Shown piece after piece: positions 1 to 5,760 of a DNA stretch of 6,699 bases. Both the position numbers and the translations under genes were made by a program. Numbering within the stretch: the stretch's first letter is position 1; every line of letters starts with the position of its first letter. The DNA is from an uncultured Clostridia bacterium. Lineage in GTDB: Bacteria; Bacillota; Clostridia; Christensenellales; Borkfalkiaceae. The notes under the pieces were generated by a model, which was given only the letters and a program-made list of their open reading frames with translations, searched no databases and was not told the origin of the DNA. The stretch lies in NCBI GenBank assembly GCA_947581885.1, contig CANPWF010000098.1:1-6699 (forward strand), written 5' to 3'.

Positions 1-692
1 ACGACGACCCCGTCCCAAAAGAGCTGCGTCGTAAAGGTGAAGCCGCACACCGCAAGCACGAGTCCGAGGCAGTACAGCCCGTCTCCCTTGACGATCGCGA
101 GGATGATGAAGATGAGGGCGAGCACGGCTCCGACGGCTCCGCCGACCCCCATGCTGATCAAAAATTTTTTCCTCTGCGAAGAGACTTCCGAGTTCGCGCT
201 TTGGTGTTTTATGTTTCTATCGCACTTTTCACAATATAAATAGGTAACCGAGCTTCTGGGGCGATGTTCGACTTCATAGTGTTCTCCCTGCTCGATGGGG
301 CGTTTGCACCGCTCGCAGTACCCGACGATGAACTTCGTTTCGACCTTCTGTTCGGGAGCGGCGGGCGCGGGGGAAGGCGCGGCGTTCACGGGCGCGGGCA
401 CTGCGACAACGACGGGCGTTGTATTCGCGGCGGGCGCGGCTTCCTCGGCGGGGGCGGTTTGTTCTTCGACGGGTGCCGCCTTCTCTTCGGCGGGTTCCTC
501 TTCGGTGAAGAACTCCTTCGAGTCGATATCGAAGATCTTGCACAGCTTCTGGACGGTGGAGAGGTCGGGCTCCGAAATTCCCTTCTCCCATTTGGAGACG
601 GCTTGTGCCGTCACGTTTACCATTTCACCGAGTTCGGTCTGCGTGAGCCCCAACCGCTTGCGGTGAAACGCGATCAAGTTTCCTCTTTCCAT
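1..692 (-). CDS. XRE-family HTH regulator fused to zinc-ribbon-like and membrane domains (partial)
   Basis: Reading leftward from ATG at 692-690 the frame stays open to the window edge: 230 complete codons, C-terminus missing. Residues about 5-60 are a Cro/CI-type helix-turn-helix, with the recognition region LTQTELGEMVNVTAQAVSKW at 16-35. Residues 64-115 are a Glu/Pro/Ala-rich, probably disordered linker. Residues 121-160 contain two CxxC pairs (C126/C129 and C154/C157) spaced like a zinc ribbon. Residues about 177-201 and 205-225 are hydrophobic and likely membrane-spanning. The start is supported by AAGGG and GTGAGG purine stretches just upstream and by a promoter 30 bp away. By domain family this is a DNA-binding protein; the membrane part suggests a membrane-tethered regulator or sensor. 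The ligand and target are unknown. It is divergent from the ABC-F gene. Confidence 0.9.
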   Translation of the reverse strand, partial: MERGNLIAFHRKRLGLTQTELGEMVNVTAQAVSKWEKGISEPDLSTVQKLCKIFDIDSKEFFTEEEPAEEKAAPVEEQTAPAEEAAPAANTTPVVVAVPAPVNAAPSPAPAAPEQKVETKFIVGYCERCKRPIEQGEHYEVEHRPRSSVTYLYCEKCDRNIKHQSANSEVSSQRKKFLISMGVGGAVGAVLALIFIILAIVKGDGLYCLGLVLAVCGFTFTTQLFWDGVV

Positions 693-723
693 AATCCCTT
701 GCCTCACTATATTTTATGGAATT

Positions 724-752
724 ATTATAGCAGAAAATGGGGATTTTGTCAG
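724..752 (-). promoter_or_regulatory. Sigma-A promoter of the XRE regulator gene
   Basis: On the minus strand the -35 is CTGACA (752-747), the spacer is 17 bp and the -10 is a perfect TATAAT (729-724). The TGC directly before it makes an extended -10. Initiation would fall near 717, giving a leader of about 25 nt before the ATG at 692. This is a near-consensus vegetative promoter. Confidence 0.8.
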
Positions 753-757
753 CCCTT

Positions 758-834
758 CCGTTCAACCGTAAGTTGAATAAATTAGAAATTTAGTTGAATT
801 TTCCAATTCGGTCGGGAGAATTTCCGTTGAACGG
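758..834. repeat. Cluster of GTTGAA/TTCAAC dyads in the divergent intergenic region (candidate operators)
   Basis: TTCAAC (761-766) and GTTGAA (772-777) form a perfect 6-5-6 dyad just upstream of the regulator's -35 box. GTTGAA recurs at 793-798 and 826-831. Between the first two direct copies lies a second perfect dyad, TAAATT-AGA-AATTTA (778-792). The outer CCGTTCAAC (758-766) is also inverted relative to GTTGAACGG (826-834). Direct-copy starts are 21 and 33 bp apart, close to two and three helical turns. Binding by the adjacent XRE protein (autoregulation) is an inference. The rest of this 311-bp intergenic stretch holds only the ABC-F promoter and a short dyad, GAGAAA-AA-TTTCTC (922-935). 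Confidence 0.45.
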
Positions 835-944
835 ACGCATGGGCGGCGGGGAAGGGGCGGAAAAGTTCTCTTTTTCGGAAGAAGGGGGGCAACATTCCCT
901 CTTCGTCCTTCGCCCGACGGGGAGAAAAATTTCTCGCAAAATAC

Positions 945-974
945 TTGCCCTTTTCCCCGCAACTATGGTATAAT
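945..974 (+). promoter_or_regulatory. Sigma-A promoter of the ABC-F/fucO transcript
   Basis: The -35 TTGCCC (945-950) and perfect -10 TATAAT (969-974) are 18 bp apart, with TGG immediately upstream of the -10 giving an extended -10 element. Initiation near 981 leaves a leader of about 23 nt. The GAGG at 995-998 precedes the ATG at 1004. Confidence 0.8.
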
Positions 975-1003
975 CGCACCGAGAACAGCTTTGCGAGGTA
1001 GGG

Positions 1004-2575
1004 ATGTTACAGGTCATCGGGGTAAGTCTGCAATACGGGAGCAAGAAGCTCTTCGAGGATGTCAACTTAAAATTCACCAAGGGGAACTGCTACGGCATCA
1101 TCGGCGCGAACGGCGCGGGCAAGTCCACCTTTTTGAAAGTCCTCTCGGGGGAGATCGAACCCAACAAGGGGGAAGTCGTCCTCGGCAAAAACGAGCGGAT
1201 GAGCGTCCTCGCGCAGGATCAGCACAAATTCGATAGGGAGACCGTTCTCCGCACCGTCATGCTCGGGCATGCCCGCCTCGTCGAGATCATGGACGAGAAG
1301 GACGCGCTCTACGGCCATGCCGAGTTCACCGAAGAGGACGGCGTGCGGGCGGCGGAACTCGAAAGCGAATTTGCCGAGCTCGGCGGCTGGGAAGCGGAGA
1401 GCGAAGCGCAGACCCTTTTGAACGGGCTCGATATCCCCACCGAACTGCACTACTCTTTGATGGGGGAACTGGACGGCAAGCTCAAAGTGAAAGTCCTTCT
1501 CGCACAGGCACTCTTCGGAAATCCCGACGTGCTCCTTCTCGACGAGCCCACCAACAATCTCGACTTAAAGACGGTCCGTTGGCTCGAAAATTATCTTCTC
1601 GATTTCGAGAACACCATCATCATCGTATCGCACAACCGCCACTTTCTGAATAAAGTCTGCACGCATATCTGCGATGTGGACTTCGGAAAGATCGACCTGT
1701 ATCTCGGAAACTACGATTTTTGGTATCAGACATCCCAACTCATGGCGCGGCAGCAGCGCGACGCGGATAAAAAAGCCGAACAGCGGGCGGCGGAACTGAG
1801 AGATTTCATCGCCCGTTTCGCGGCGAACGCAAGTAAGTCCCGACAGGCGACTTCGAGGAAGAAGGAGCTCGAAAAGCTCACCGTCTCCGATTTCAAGCCT
1901 TCCCTCCGCAAATATCCGTTCATCGATTTCAAATTCGAGCGGGAGATCGGGAACGACATTCTCGCCGTCGAAAACCTCACCAAGAAGGGGTATTTCGAGA
2001 ACATCTCCTTCACGATGCAGAAGGGGGATAAGATCGGCATCGTGTGCGATAAATCGACCTCCGCCACCATGCTCTACGAGGTTTTAACGGGAAAAGCGGA
2101 GCCCGACAGCGGCACCGTGAAGTGGGGAAAAACGATCCAATATTCCTATTTCCCCACCAACAACGGGGAGTTCTTCGACGGCGTTTCGCTCACCCTCGTG
2201 CAGTGGCTCTCGCAGTTCTCCAAAGACCATTACGAGGAGTACCTCCGCGGTTGGCTCGGGCGGATGCTCTTCTCGGGCGAAGAGGCGTTGAAAGAGGCAA
2301 AGGTCCTCTCGGGCGGGGAGAAGGTGCGGTGCATGCTCGCGAAGATGATGCTCGAAGGGGGGAACTTCCTCATCTTGGACGAACCCACCAACCATCTCGA
2401 CCTCGAATCGATCACTTCGCTCAACAACGGGCTCACGGCGTTCAAGGGGTGCATGCTCTTGACTTCGCACGATCAGGAGCTCATGAACACCGTCTGCAAC
2501 CGTATTCTCGTCATCGACGGGACAAAGACATTCGATAAGGCTTGCACCTTCGACGAATATCTCGATCTGGTGTAA
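1004..2575 (+). CDS. ABC-F family ATPase, YbiT-type, with a degenerate second ATP site
   Basis: A 523-aa soluble protein with two ABC ATPase domains and no membrane segments. NBD1 has Walker A GANGAGKST (34-42), Walker B VLLLDEP (176-182) and switch His210. The connecting helical linker is about 240-318 and includes SKSRQATSRKKELEKL (277-292), typical of ABC-F proteins. NBD2 has signature LSGGEK (435-440), Walker B FLILDEPTNHLD (455-466) and His489. ABC-F proteins act on the ribosome, modulating elongation or protecting against antibiotics; sequence resembles the E. coli YbiT group as I recall it. Oddities: the NBD1 signature is degraded (LMGELDGK, 152-159), and the NBD2 Walker A position reads CDKSTSATM (348-356), lacking the P-loop glycines and lysine. 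It starts at ATG 1004 after a GAGG site and is the first gene of a two-gene transcript with fucO. Family call is secure; the exact role is not. Confidence 0.93.
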   Translation: MLQVIGVSLQYGSKKLFEDVNLKFTKGNCYGIIGANGAGKSTFLKVLSGEIEPNKGEVVLGKNERMSVLAQDQHKFDRETVLRTVMLGHARLVEIMDEKDALYGHAEFTEEDGVRAAELESEFAELGGWEAESEAQTLLNGLDIPTELHYSLMGELDGKLKVKVLLAQALFGNPDVLLLDEPTNNLDLKTVRWLENYLLDFENTIIIVSHNRHFLNKVCTHICDVDFGKIDLYLGNYDFWYQTSQLMARQQRDADKKAEQRAAELRDFIARFAANASKSRQATSRKKELEKLTVSDFKPSLRKYPFIDFKFEREIGNDILAVENLTKKGYFENISFTMQKGDKIGIVCDKSTSATMLYEVLTGKAEPDSGTVKWGKTIQYSYFPTNNGEFFDGVSLTLVQWLSQFSKDHYEEYLRGWLGRMLFSGEEALKEAKVLSGGEKVRCMLAKMMLEGGNFLILDEPTNHLDLESITSLNNGLTAFKGCMLLTSHDQELMNTVCNRILVIDGTKTFDKACTFDEYLDLV

Positions 2576-2594
2576 GAAATATAAGGAGGGAACT

Positions 2595-3740
2595 ATGCAA
2601 AGGATCGTACTCAACGAAACGAGTTACCACGGCGCGGGAAGCATCGCGGAACTTGCAAACGAACTCAAAGGCAGGGGTCTCAAAAAGGCACTCGTCTGTT
2701 CGGACCCCGCGCTCGTAAACTGCGGCGTGACGGCGAAGGCGACGGATGTCCTTGAAAGGGCGGGGATCGGCTACGAAGTCTTTTCGGACATCAAACCCAA
2801 TCCCACCGTCGAGAACGTACAGGCGGGCGTGAAGGCGTTCCAAAAGAGCAAGGCGGATTGCCTCGTTGCCGTGGGCGGGGGTTCCTCGATGGATACCGCC
2901 AAGGCGATCGGGATCATCGTCGCCAACCCCGAATTTGCGGACGTTCGTTCGCTGGAAGGTGTTGCCCCGACCAAACATCCTTCCGTTCCCCTCATCGCCG
3001 TTCCCACGACGGCGGGCACCGCGGCGGAAGTCACCATCAACTACGTCATCACCGATACGGAGAAGAAGCGCAAGTTCGTCTGTGTGGACGTGCACGATAT
3101 CCCCGTCGTCGCGATCGTCGATCCCGACCTCATGGCGAGCATGCCCAAATCCCTCGCCGCGGCAACGGGAATGGACGCTTTGACCCACGCCATCGAGGGC
3201 TACATCACCAAGGCGGCTTGGGAGATGACCGACATGTTCCATTTGAAGGCGATCGAGATCATTTCCCGCTCCCTTCGTTCCGCCGTCAAGGGGGAGAAAG
3301 AGGGGAGAGAGGGCATGGCTCTCGGGCAGTATGTTGCGGGCATGGGCTTCTCGAATGTGGGGCTCGGCATCGTTCACTCGATGGCGCACGCCCTCGGGGC
3401 GGTGTACGATACGCCGCACGGCGTTGCGAACGCCATTCTTCTTCCCACCGTCATGGCGTATAATGCCGACGCGACGGGGGAGAAATACCGCGACATCGCC
3501 AAGGCAATGGGCGTTGTCGGAACCGAGAAGATGACGCAAGCCGAATACAGGAAAGCGGCGTGCGACGCGGTCGCCAAGCTCTCCCAAGACGTGGGCATTC
3601 CCAAGGACTTGAAGGGCATCGCGAAGGAAGAGGACCTTGACTTCCTCGCCGAGAGCGCGATGAACGACGCTTGCCGCCCCGGCAACCCCAAGGACCCCAC
3701 CAAGGAGGACATCATCGCCCTCTACCGCTCCCTGCTGTAA
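2595..3740 (+). CDS. fucO: Lactaldehyde reductase (iron-containing alcohol dehydrogenase)
   Basis: A 381-aa group III alcohol dehydrogenase that by family reduces L-lactaldehyde to L-1,2-propanediol with NADH, disposing of the C3 product of fucose or rhamnose breakdown in anaerobes. The nucleotide-binding motif GGGSSMD is at 94-100. The iron ligands expected for FucO are all present: Asp194, His198 (DALTHAIEGY), His261 and His275 (DTPHGVANA). Long stretches match remembered E. coli FucO, such as PTTAGTAAEVTINYVITD (137-154) and ALGQYVAGMGFSNVGLG (242-258). A strong AAGGAGGG (2583-2590) sits 4 nt before the ATG. The gene begins 19 nt after the ABC-F stop with no terminator between, so the two are probably cotranscribed. 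No fucose, rhamnose or propanediol-utilisation gene is adjacent, so the physiological substrate could differ within the family. Confidence 0.92.
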   Translation: MQRIVLNETSYHGAGSIAELANELKGRGLKKALVCSDPALVNCGVTAKATDVLERAGIGYEVFSDIKPNPTVENVQAGVKAFQKSKADCLVAVGGGSSMDTAKAIGIIVANPEFADVRSLEGVAPTKHPSVPLIAVPTTAGTAAEVTINYVITDTEKKRKFVCVDVHDIPVVAIVDPDLMASMPKSLAAATGMDALTHAIEGYITKAAWEMTDMFHLKAIEIISRSLRSAVKGEKEGREGMALGQYVAGMGFSNVGLGIVHSMAHALGAVYDTPHGVANAILLPTVMAYNADATGEKYRDIAKAMGVVGTEKMTQAEYRKAACDAVAKLSQDVGIPKDLKGIAKEEDLDFLAESAMNDACRPGNPKDPTKEDIIALYRSLL

Positions 3741-3766
3741 AATTTTTCGGCATTCGGAATTTTTTC

Positions 3767-3794
3767 GCCTCCCGTTTTCGGGAGGCTTTTTCTT
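3767..3794 (+). terminator. Intrinsic terminator of the ABC-F/fucO transcript
   Basis: A perfect 8-bp stem, GCCTCCCG (3767-3774) with CGGGAGGC (3779-3786), closes a TTTT loop and is followed by TTTTTCTT. It lies 26 nt after the fucO stop and insulates spoVAC downstream. Confidence 0.92.
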
Positions 3795-3857
3795 GTATAA
3801 AGGGAAGTTTTTCCCGCCCCAAGTATAAAAAATTCCGCCGTGTGCCAAAGTATGGGC

Positions 3858-3968
3858 ATGAAAAAGAACAAGACAGGGCAGCTCGGAAAAGGCGGGGAGA
3901 TCGCAAAGACGCGGGACGAGCGGGAGAGCTGTTTCCCGCAGGCGAGCGAGCGGGGGATACGGCAGTGA
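3858..3968 (+). CDS. Possible 36-aa upstream ORF overlapping the spoVAC start
   Basis: ATG at 3858 (or 3852, two codons earlier in frame) opens a 36-codon reading frame that ends at TGA 3966-3968, overlapping the proposed GTG start of spoVAC by GTGA. The peptide is basic and charged (begins MKKNKTGQLGKGGEIAKTR). Third codon positions are mostly G or C (about 28 of 36), matching local genes better than the spoVAC frame does over the same bases (about 19 of 36). No good ribosome binding site precedes either ATG. It could be a translationally coupled leader peptide, a displaced N-terminus of SpoVAC created by an indel, or chance. Confidence 0.25.
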   Translation: MKKNKTGQLGKGGEIAKTRDERESCFPQASERGIRQ

Positions 3969-4420
3969 CGGGGCGTTCCGAAAAGCATTTCAACCGCAAC
4001 TACATCAACTATGTGAACTCTTTCGACCCGCCCACCCGGCACTTCAAAACGGTGTTCCGCGCCTTCCTCGTGGGCGGGTTCATCTGTACGATCGGGCAGT
4101 TCTTCCGCTTCATGCTCGAATTCGCGGGGCTCTCGGGGGACGAACTCGCGGGGACGGTCTCCGTCCTTCTCATCTTTTTGGGGACCTTTTTAACGGGGCT
4201 CGGGGTGTACGACCGCATCGGAAAGAACGCGGGCGCGGGGAGCATCGTCCCCATCACGGGATTTGCGAACTCCGTCGCTTCGCCCGCCATCGAATTCAAG
4301 ACGGAAGGGTACGTCTATGGCATGGCGGCGAAGATGTTCGTCGTCGCGGGGCCCATCATCGTGTTCGGCGTGACGGCGGGGGCGGCGGTCGGGCTCGTGT
4401 ATTGGCTCATTGCCCTGTAA
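3965..4420 (+). CDS. spoVAC: Stage V sporulation protein AC (SpoVAC), spore DPA channel subunit
   Basis: A 151-residue integral membrane protein, close to the usual SpoVAC length of about 150. Known role: with other SpoVA proteins it forms the inner-spore-membrane channel moving calcium-dipicolinate into the developing spore and out at germination; Bacillus SpoVAC has been linked to mechanosensitive behaviour. Hydrophobic segments are near residues 31-52, 62-80, 114-135 and 136-151. The diagnostic stretch GVYDRIGKNAGAGSIVPITG (80-99) followed by FANSV separates it from SpoVAE. No ATG lies in frame between the fucO overlap and the conserved region, so GTG 3965 is chosen from length and from the GTGA overlap; GTG 3842 would add 41 residues. 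The ribosome site is weak (GGGGGAT about 9 nt upstream). No spoVAD or spoVAE is adjacent. I see no convincing sigma-G promoter: TGTATA at 3794-3799 resembles a -35 but lacks a matching -10. Confidence 0.88.
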   Translation: MTGRSEKHFNRNYINYVNSFDPPTRHFKTVFRAFLVGGFICTIGQFFRFMLEFAGLSGDELAGTVSVLLIFLGTFLTGLGVYDRIGKNAGAGSIVPITGFANSVASPAIEFKTEGYVYGMAAKMFVVAGPIIVFGVTAGAAVGLVYWLIAL

Positions 4421-4427
4421 AAAATAC

Positions 4428-4456
4428 TTGCAACTTCGCTTCGGTTGTGCTACAAT
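4428..4456 (+). promoter_or_regulatory. Sigma-A promoter of the DUF1858 gene
   Basis: The -35 TTGCAA (4428-4433) and -10 TACAAT (4451-4456) are separated by 17 bp, with TGC directly before the -10. It starts 8 bp after the spoVAC stop codon, so this gene has its own vegetative promoter. The upstream 11-mer AAAATACTTGC (4421-4431) is identical to 938-948 at the ABC-F promoter. Confidence 0.8.
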
Positions 4457-4483
4457 AGAGAAAAAAGAGGAAGGAGTAACATT

Positions 4484-4681
4484 ATGGCAAAGATCACTGC
4501 CGATACGCTCATTGCGGATTGCTTGGAGATCAACTCCAACGCCGCGGAGATCCTGCTCTCTGCGGGCATGCACTGCTTCGGTTGCGCACTTGCGCACGGG
4601 GAGACGGTCGCGGAGGCGGTCGCCGTTCACGGCGAGGACCTTGAAGCACTTCTCAAAAAACTCAACGAAGGCGTGGAATAA
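4484..4681 (+). CDS. DUF1858 redox-disulfide domain protein
   Basis: A 65-aa soluble protein consisting of a single DUF1858 domain (the family also described as the hybrid-cluster-protein-associated redox disulfide domain). The hallmark is GMHCFGC (28-34), with Cys31 and Cys34 able to form a redox disulfide. The helical TVAEAVAVHGEDLEALLKKL (41-60) follows, as in the family. The partner and exact reaction are not established; a thiol or metal role in anaerobic nitrogen or redox metabolism is proposed for relatives. Start ATG 4484 follows GAGGAAGGAG (4467-4476) at ideal spacing. No hybrid cluster protein gene is next to it. It has its own promoter and a hairpin after the stop, so it looks like a one-gene unit. 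Confidence 0.88.
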   Translation: MAKITADTLIADCLEINSNAAEILLSAGMHCFGCALAHGETVAEAVAVHGEDLEALLKKLNEGVE

Positions 4682-4689
4682 GCGTGTCG

Positions 4690-4727
4690 CGCCGTCCGCA
4701 CAAGCGGACGGCGATTTGACTTTTTTT
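4690..4727 (+). terminator. Probable intrinsic terminator after the DUF1858 gene
   Basis: A perfect 10-bp stem, CGCCGTCCGC (4690-4699) with GCGGACGGCG (4704-4713), closes an ACAA loop. The T7 run (4721-4727) starts 7 nt after the stem rather than directly after it, so termination may be partial, allowing read-through into rbsK. Confidence 0.6.
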
Positions 4728-4744
4728 GAAACGTTACGAACATT
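4716..4744 (+). promoter_or_regulatory. Candidate rbsK promoter (weak -10)
   Basis: TTGACT (4716-4721) is a near-consensus -35, and the 14-mer TTGACTTTTTTTGA starting there recurs exactly at the well-formed minus-strand promoter at 6610. The hexamer 17 bp downstream, AACATT (4739-4744), is a poor -10, so rbsK may need an activator or depend on read-through. Confidence 0.35.
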
Positions 4745-4756
4745 TCCGAACTTTTC

Positions 4757-4781
4757 GGGAGGCGGCGCGTCGCGCCGAAAT
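4757..4781 (+). promoter_or_regulatory. rbsK ribosome binding site separated from the start by a short hairpin
   Basis: GGGAGG (4757-4762) is the only good Shine-Dalgarno sequence, but it ends 19 nt before ATG 4782. The gap is almost filled by an inverted repeat, CGGCGCG-T-CGCGCCG (4763-4777), then AAAT. If it folds, the site is brought to about 4 unpaired nt from the start codon. Confidence 0.35.
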
Positions 4782-5684
4782 ATGATGAAAGATATTCGAA
4801 TTTTCGGAAGCCTCAACTGCGATCTCACCATCCGCGCACCCTACCTTCCCAAGGCGGGGGAAACGCTCAAAGGGTCCGATTTCCTCATCAACGCAGGGGG
4901 GAAGGGCGCGAATCAGGCGTACGCTTGCGCCAAATTGGGGGGGGACGTCTCCATGGCGGGCTGCGTCGGACAGGACGCGTTCGGCGAGATGCTTCTTCAA
5001 AATCTCTCTTCCGCAGGCGTGGATACCCGCTTCATCCGCAAGACGGGAAGGAGTACGGGCGTTGCGATGATCACGATCATCGACGGCGACAACCGCATTA
5101 TTTTGGATGAAGGCGCGAACGCGTGCGTCTCGGAAGAGGATGTCTATGCCCTGCTCGATGGGGCGAAAGAGGGGGATATCCTGCTCGTTCAGCTCGAAAA
5201 TCCTCTTCCCGTCATCCAAAAGGCCCTTTCTCTCGCGAAGGAGAGGGGACTTTTCACCGTCCTCAATCCCGCCCCCGCGGTGAAGGAGGCGAAGGTCCTC
5301 GTCCGCGATGCCGACCTCATCACCCCCAACCGCAACGAGCTCGCGCTCCTCAGCGGGAAGGAAGGGCTCGACGAGGGCATCGACGAACTGCTCGAAAGGG
5401 GCGCATCCCGCGTCATCGTCACGCTCGGCGGCGAGGGCTCCTATTATGCCGACCGCGAAACAAGGTTCTCCGTCCCTGCGATCTCGGCGGGCAAGGCGAT
5501 CGATACGACGGCGGCGGGGGACACCTTCTGCGGGGCACTCTGCGTGAAGCTCGCCGAAGGGGCGACGATGAAGGAAGCGATGCGGTTCGCCTCCGCCTGT
5601 TCGGGCATCGCCGTCACACGGCGCGGCGCACAGGCATCCGTCCCCACCCGCCCCGAAGCCGAATCCCTGCTCGCAAAATTCTGA
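4782..5684 (+). CDS. rbsK: Ribokinase (PfkB family)
   Basis: A 300-aa cytoplasmic sugar kinase that phosphorylates D-ribose to ribose 5-phosphate with ATP, feeding the pentose phosphate pathway and nucleotide synthesis. PfkB features in order: substrate-binding N-terminus FGSLNCDLT (8-16), GGKGANQA (39-46), the phosphate/metal motif TPNRNE (181-186), the nucleotide-site TLGGEG (214-219), and the C-terminal signature DTTAAGDTFCGAL (241-253) with catalytic base Asp247. GAQASVP (282-288) is typical of ribokinase. Alanine in AAGD is usual in ribokinases, as in E. coli. Two tandem ATGs (4782 and 4785) precede the conserved region; either could start. No ribose transporter, rbsD or LacI-type regulator is adjacent. 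Related PfkB kinases for other sugars or nucleosides cannot be fully excluded. Confidence 0.9.
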   Translation: MMKDIRIFGSLNCDLTIRAPYLPKAGETLKGSDFLINAGGKGANQAYACAKLGGDVSMAGCVGQDAFGEMLLQNLSSAGVDTRFIRKTGRSTGVAMITIIDGDNRIILDEGANACVSEEDVYALLDGAKEGDILLVQLENPLPVIQKALSLAKERGLFTVLNPAPAVKEAKVLVRDADLITPNRNELALLSGKEGLDEGIDELLERGASRVIVTLGGEGSYYADRETRFSVPAISAGKAIDTTAAGDTFCGALCVKLAEGATMKEAMRFASACSGIAVTRRGAQASVPTRPEAESLLAKF

Positions 5685-5689
5685 ATCTC

Positions 5690-5729
5690 ACTCAAAAAAG
5701 CGTCTCCCTCGGGAGACGCTTTTTTGAGT
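5690..5729. terminator. Bidirectional intrinsic terminator between rbsK and the convergent membrane-protein gene
   Basis: A near-perfect palindrome: ACTCAAAAAAGCGTCTCC (5690-5707) pairs with GGAGACGCTTTTTTGAGT (5712-5729), 18 bp around a CTCG loop. The arms carry A6 on the left and T6 on the right, so it gives a U-tract to transcripts from either side. It sits 6 nt after the rbsK stop and 32 nt beyond the stop of the minus-strand gene. Confidence 0.92.
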
Positions 5730-5760
5730 TTGGTTCTTGCAGTTGAAGGAAATTATAAAT

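Noticed and set aside
3794..3827. Sigma-G promoter for spoVAC
   Set aside because: TGTATA (3794-3799) fits the -35 consensus, but no CATNNTA-like -10 lies 17-18 bp downstream; CAAGTATA at 3820 is off in spacing and sequence.
2511..3848. 445-codon open frame on the minus strand opposite fucO
   Set aside because: It mirrors a strongly conserved dehydrogenase on the other strand, is rich in Arg/Gly/Asp/His as expected for GC-rich antisense frames, and shows no recognisable domain.
4410..4781. N-terminal extension of ribokinase reaching back over the DUF1858 gene
   Set aside because: The open frame is continuous, but conserved PfkB sequence begins only at 4782, and the upstream part crosses a terminator hairpin and another gene.
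5123..5746. 207-codon plus-strand frame overlapping rbsK
   Set aside because: Arg/Pro/His-rich out-of-frame translation of the ribokinase gene, with no domain or ribosome site.
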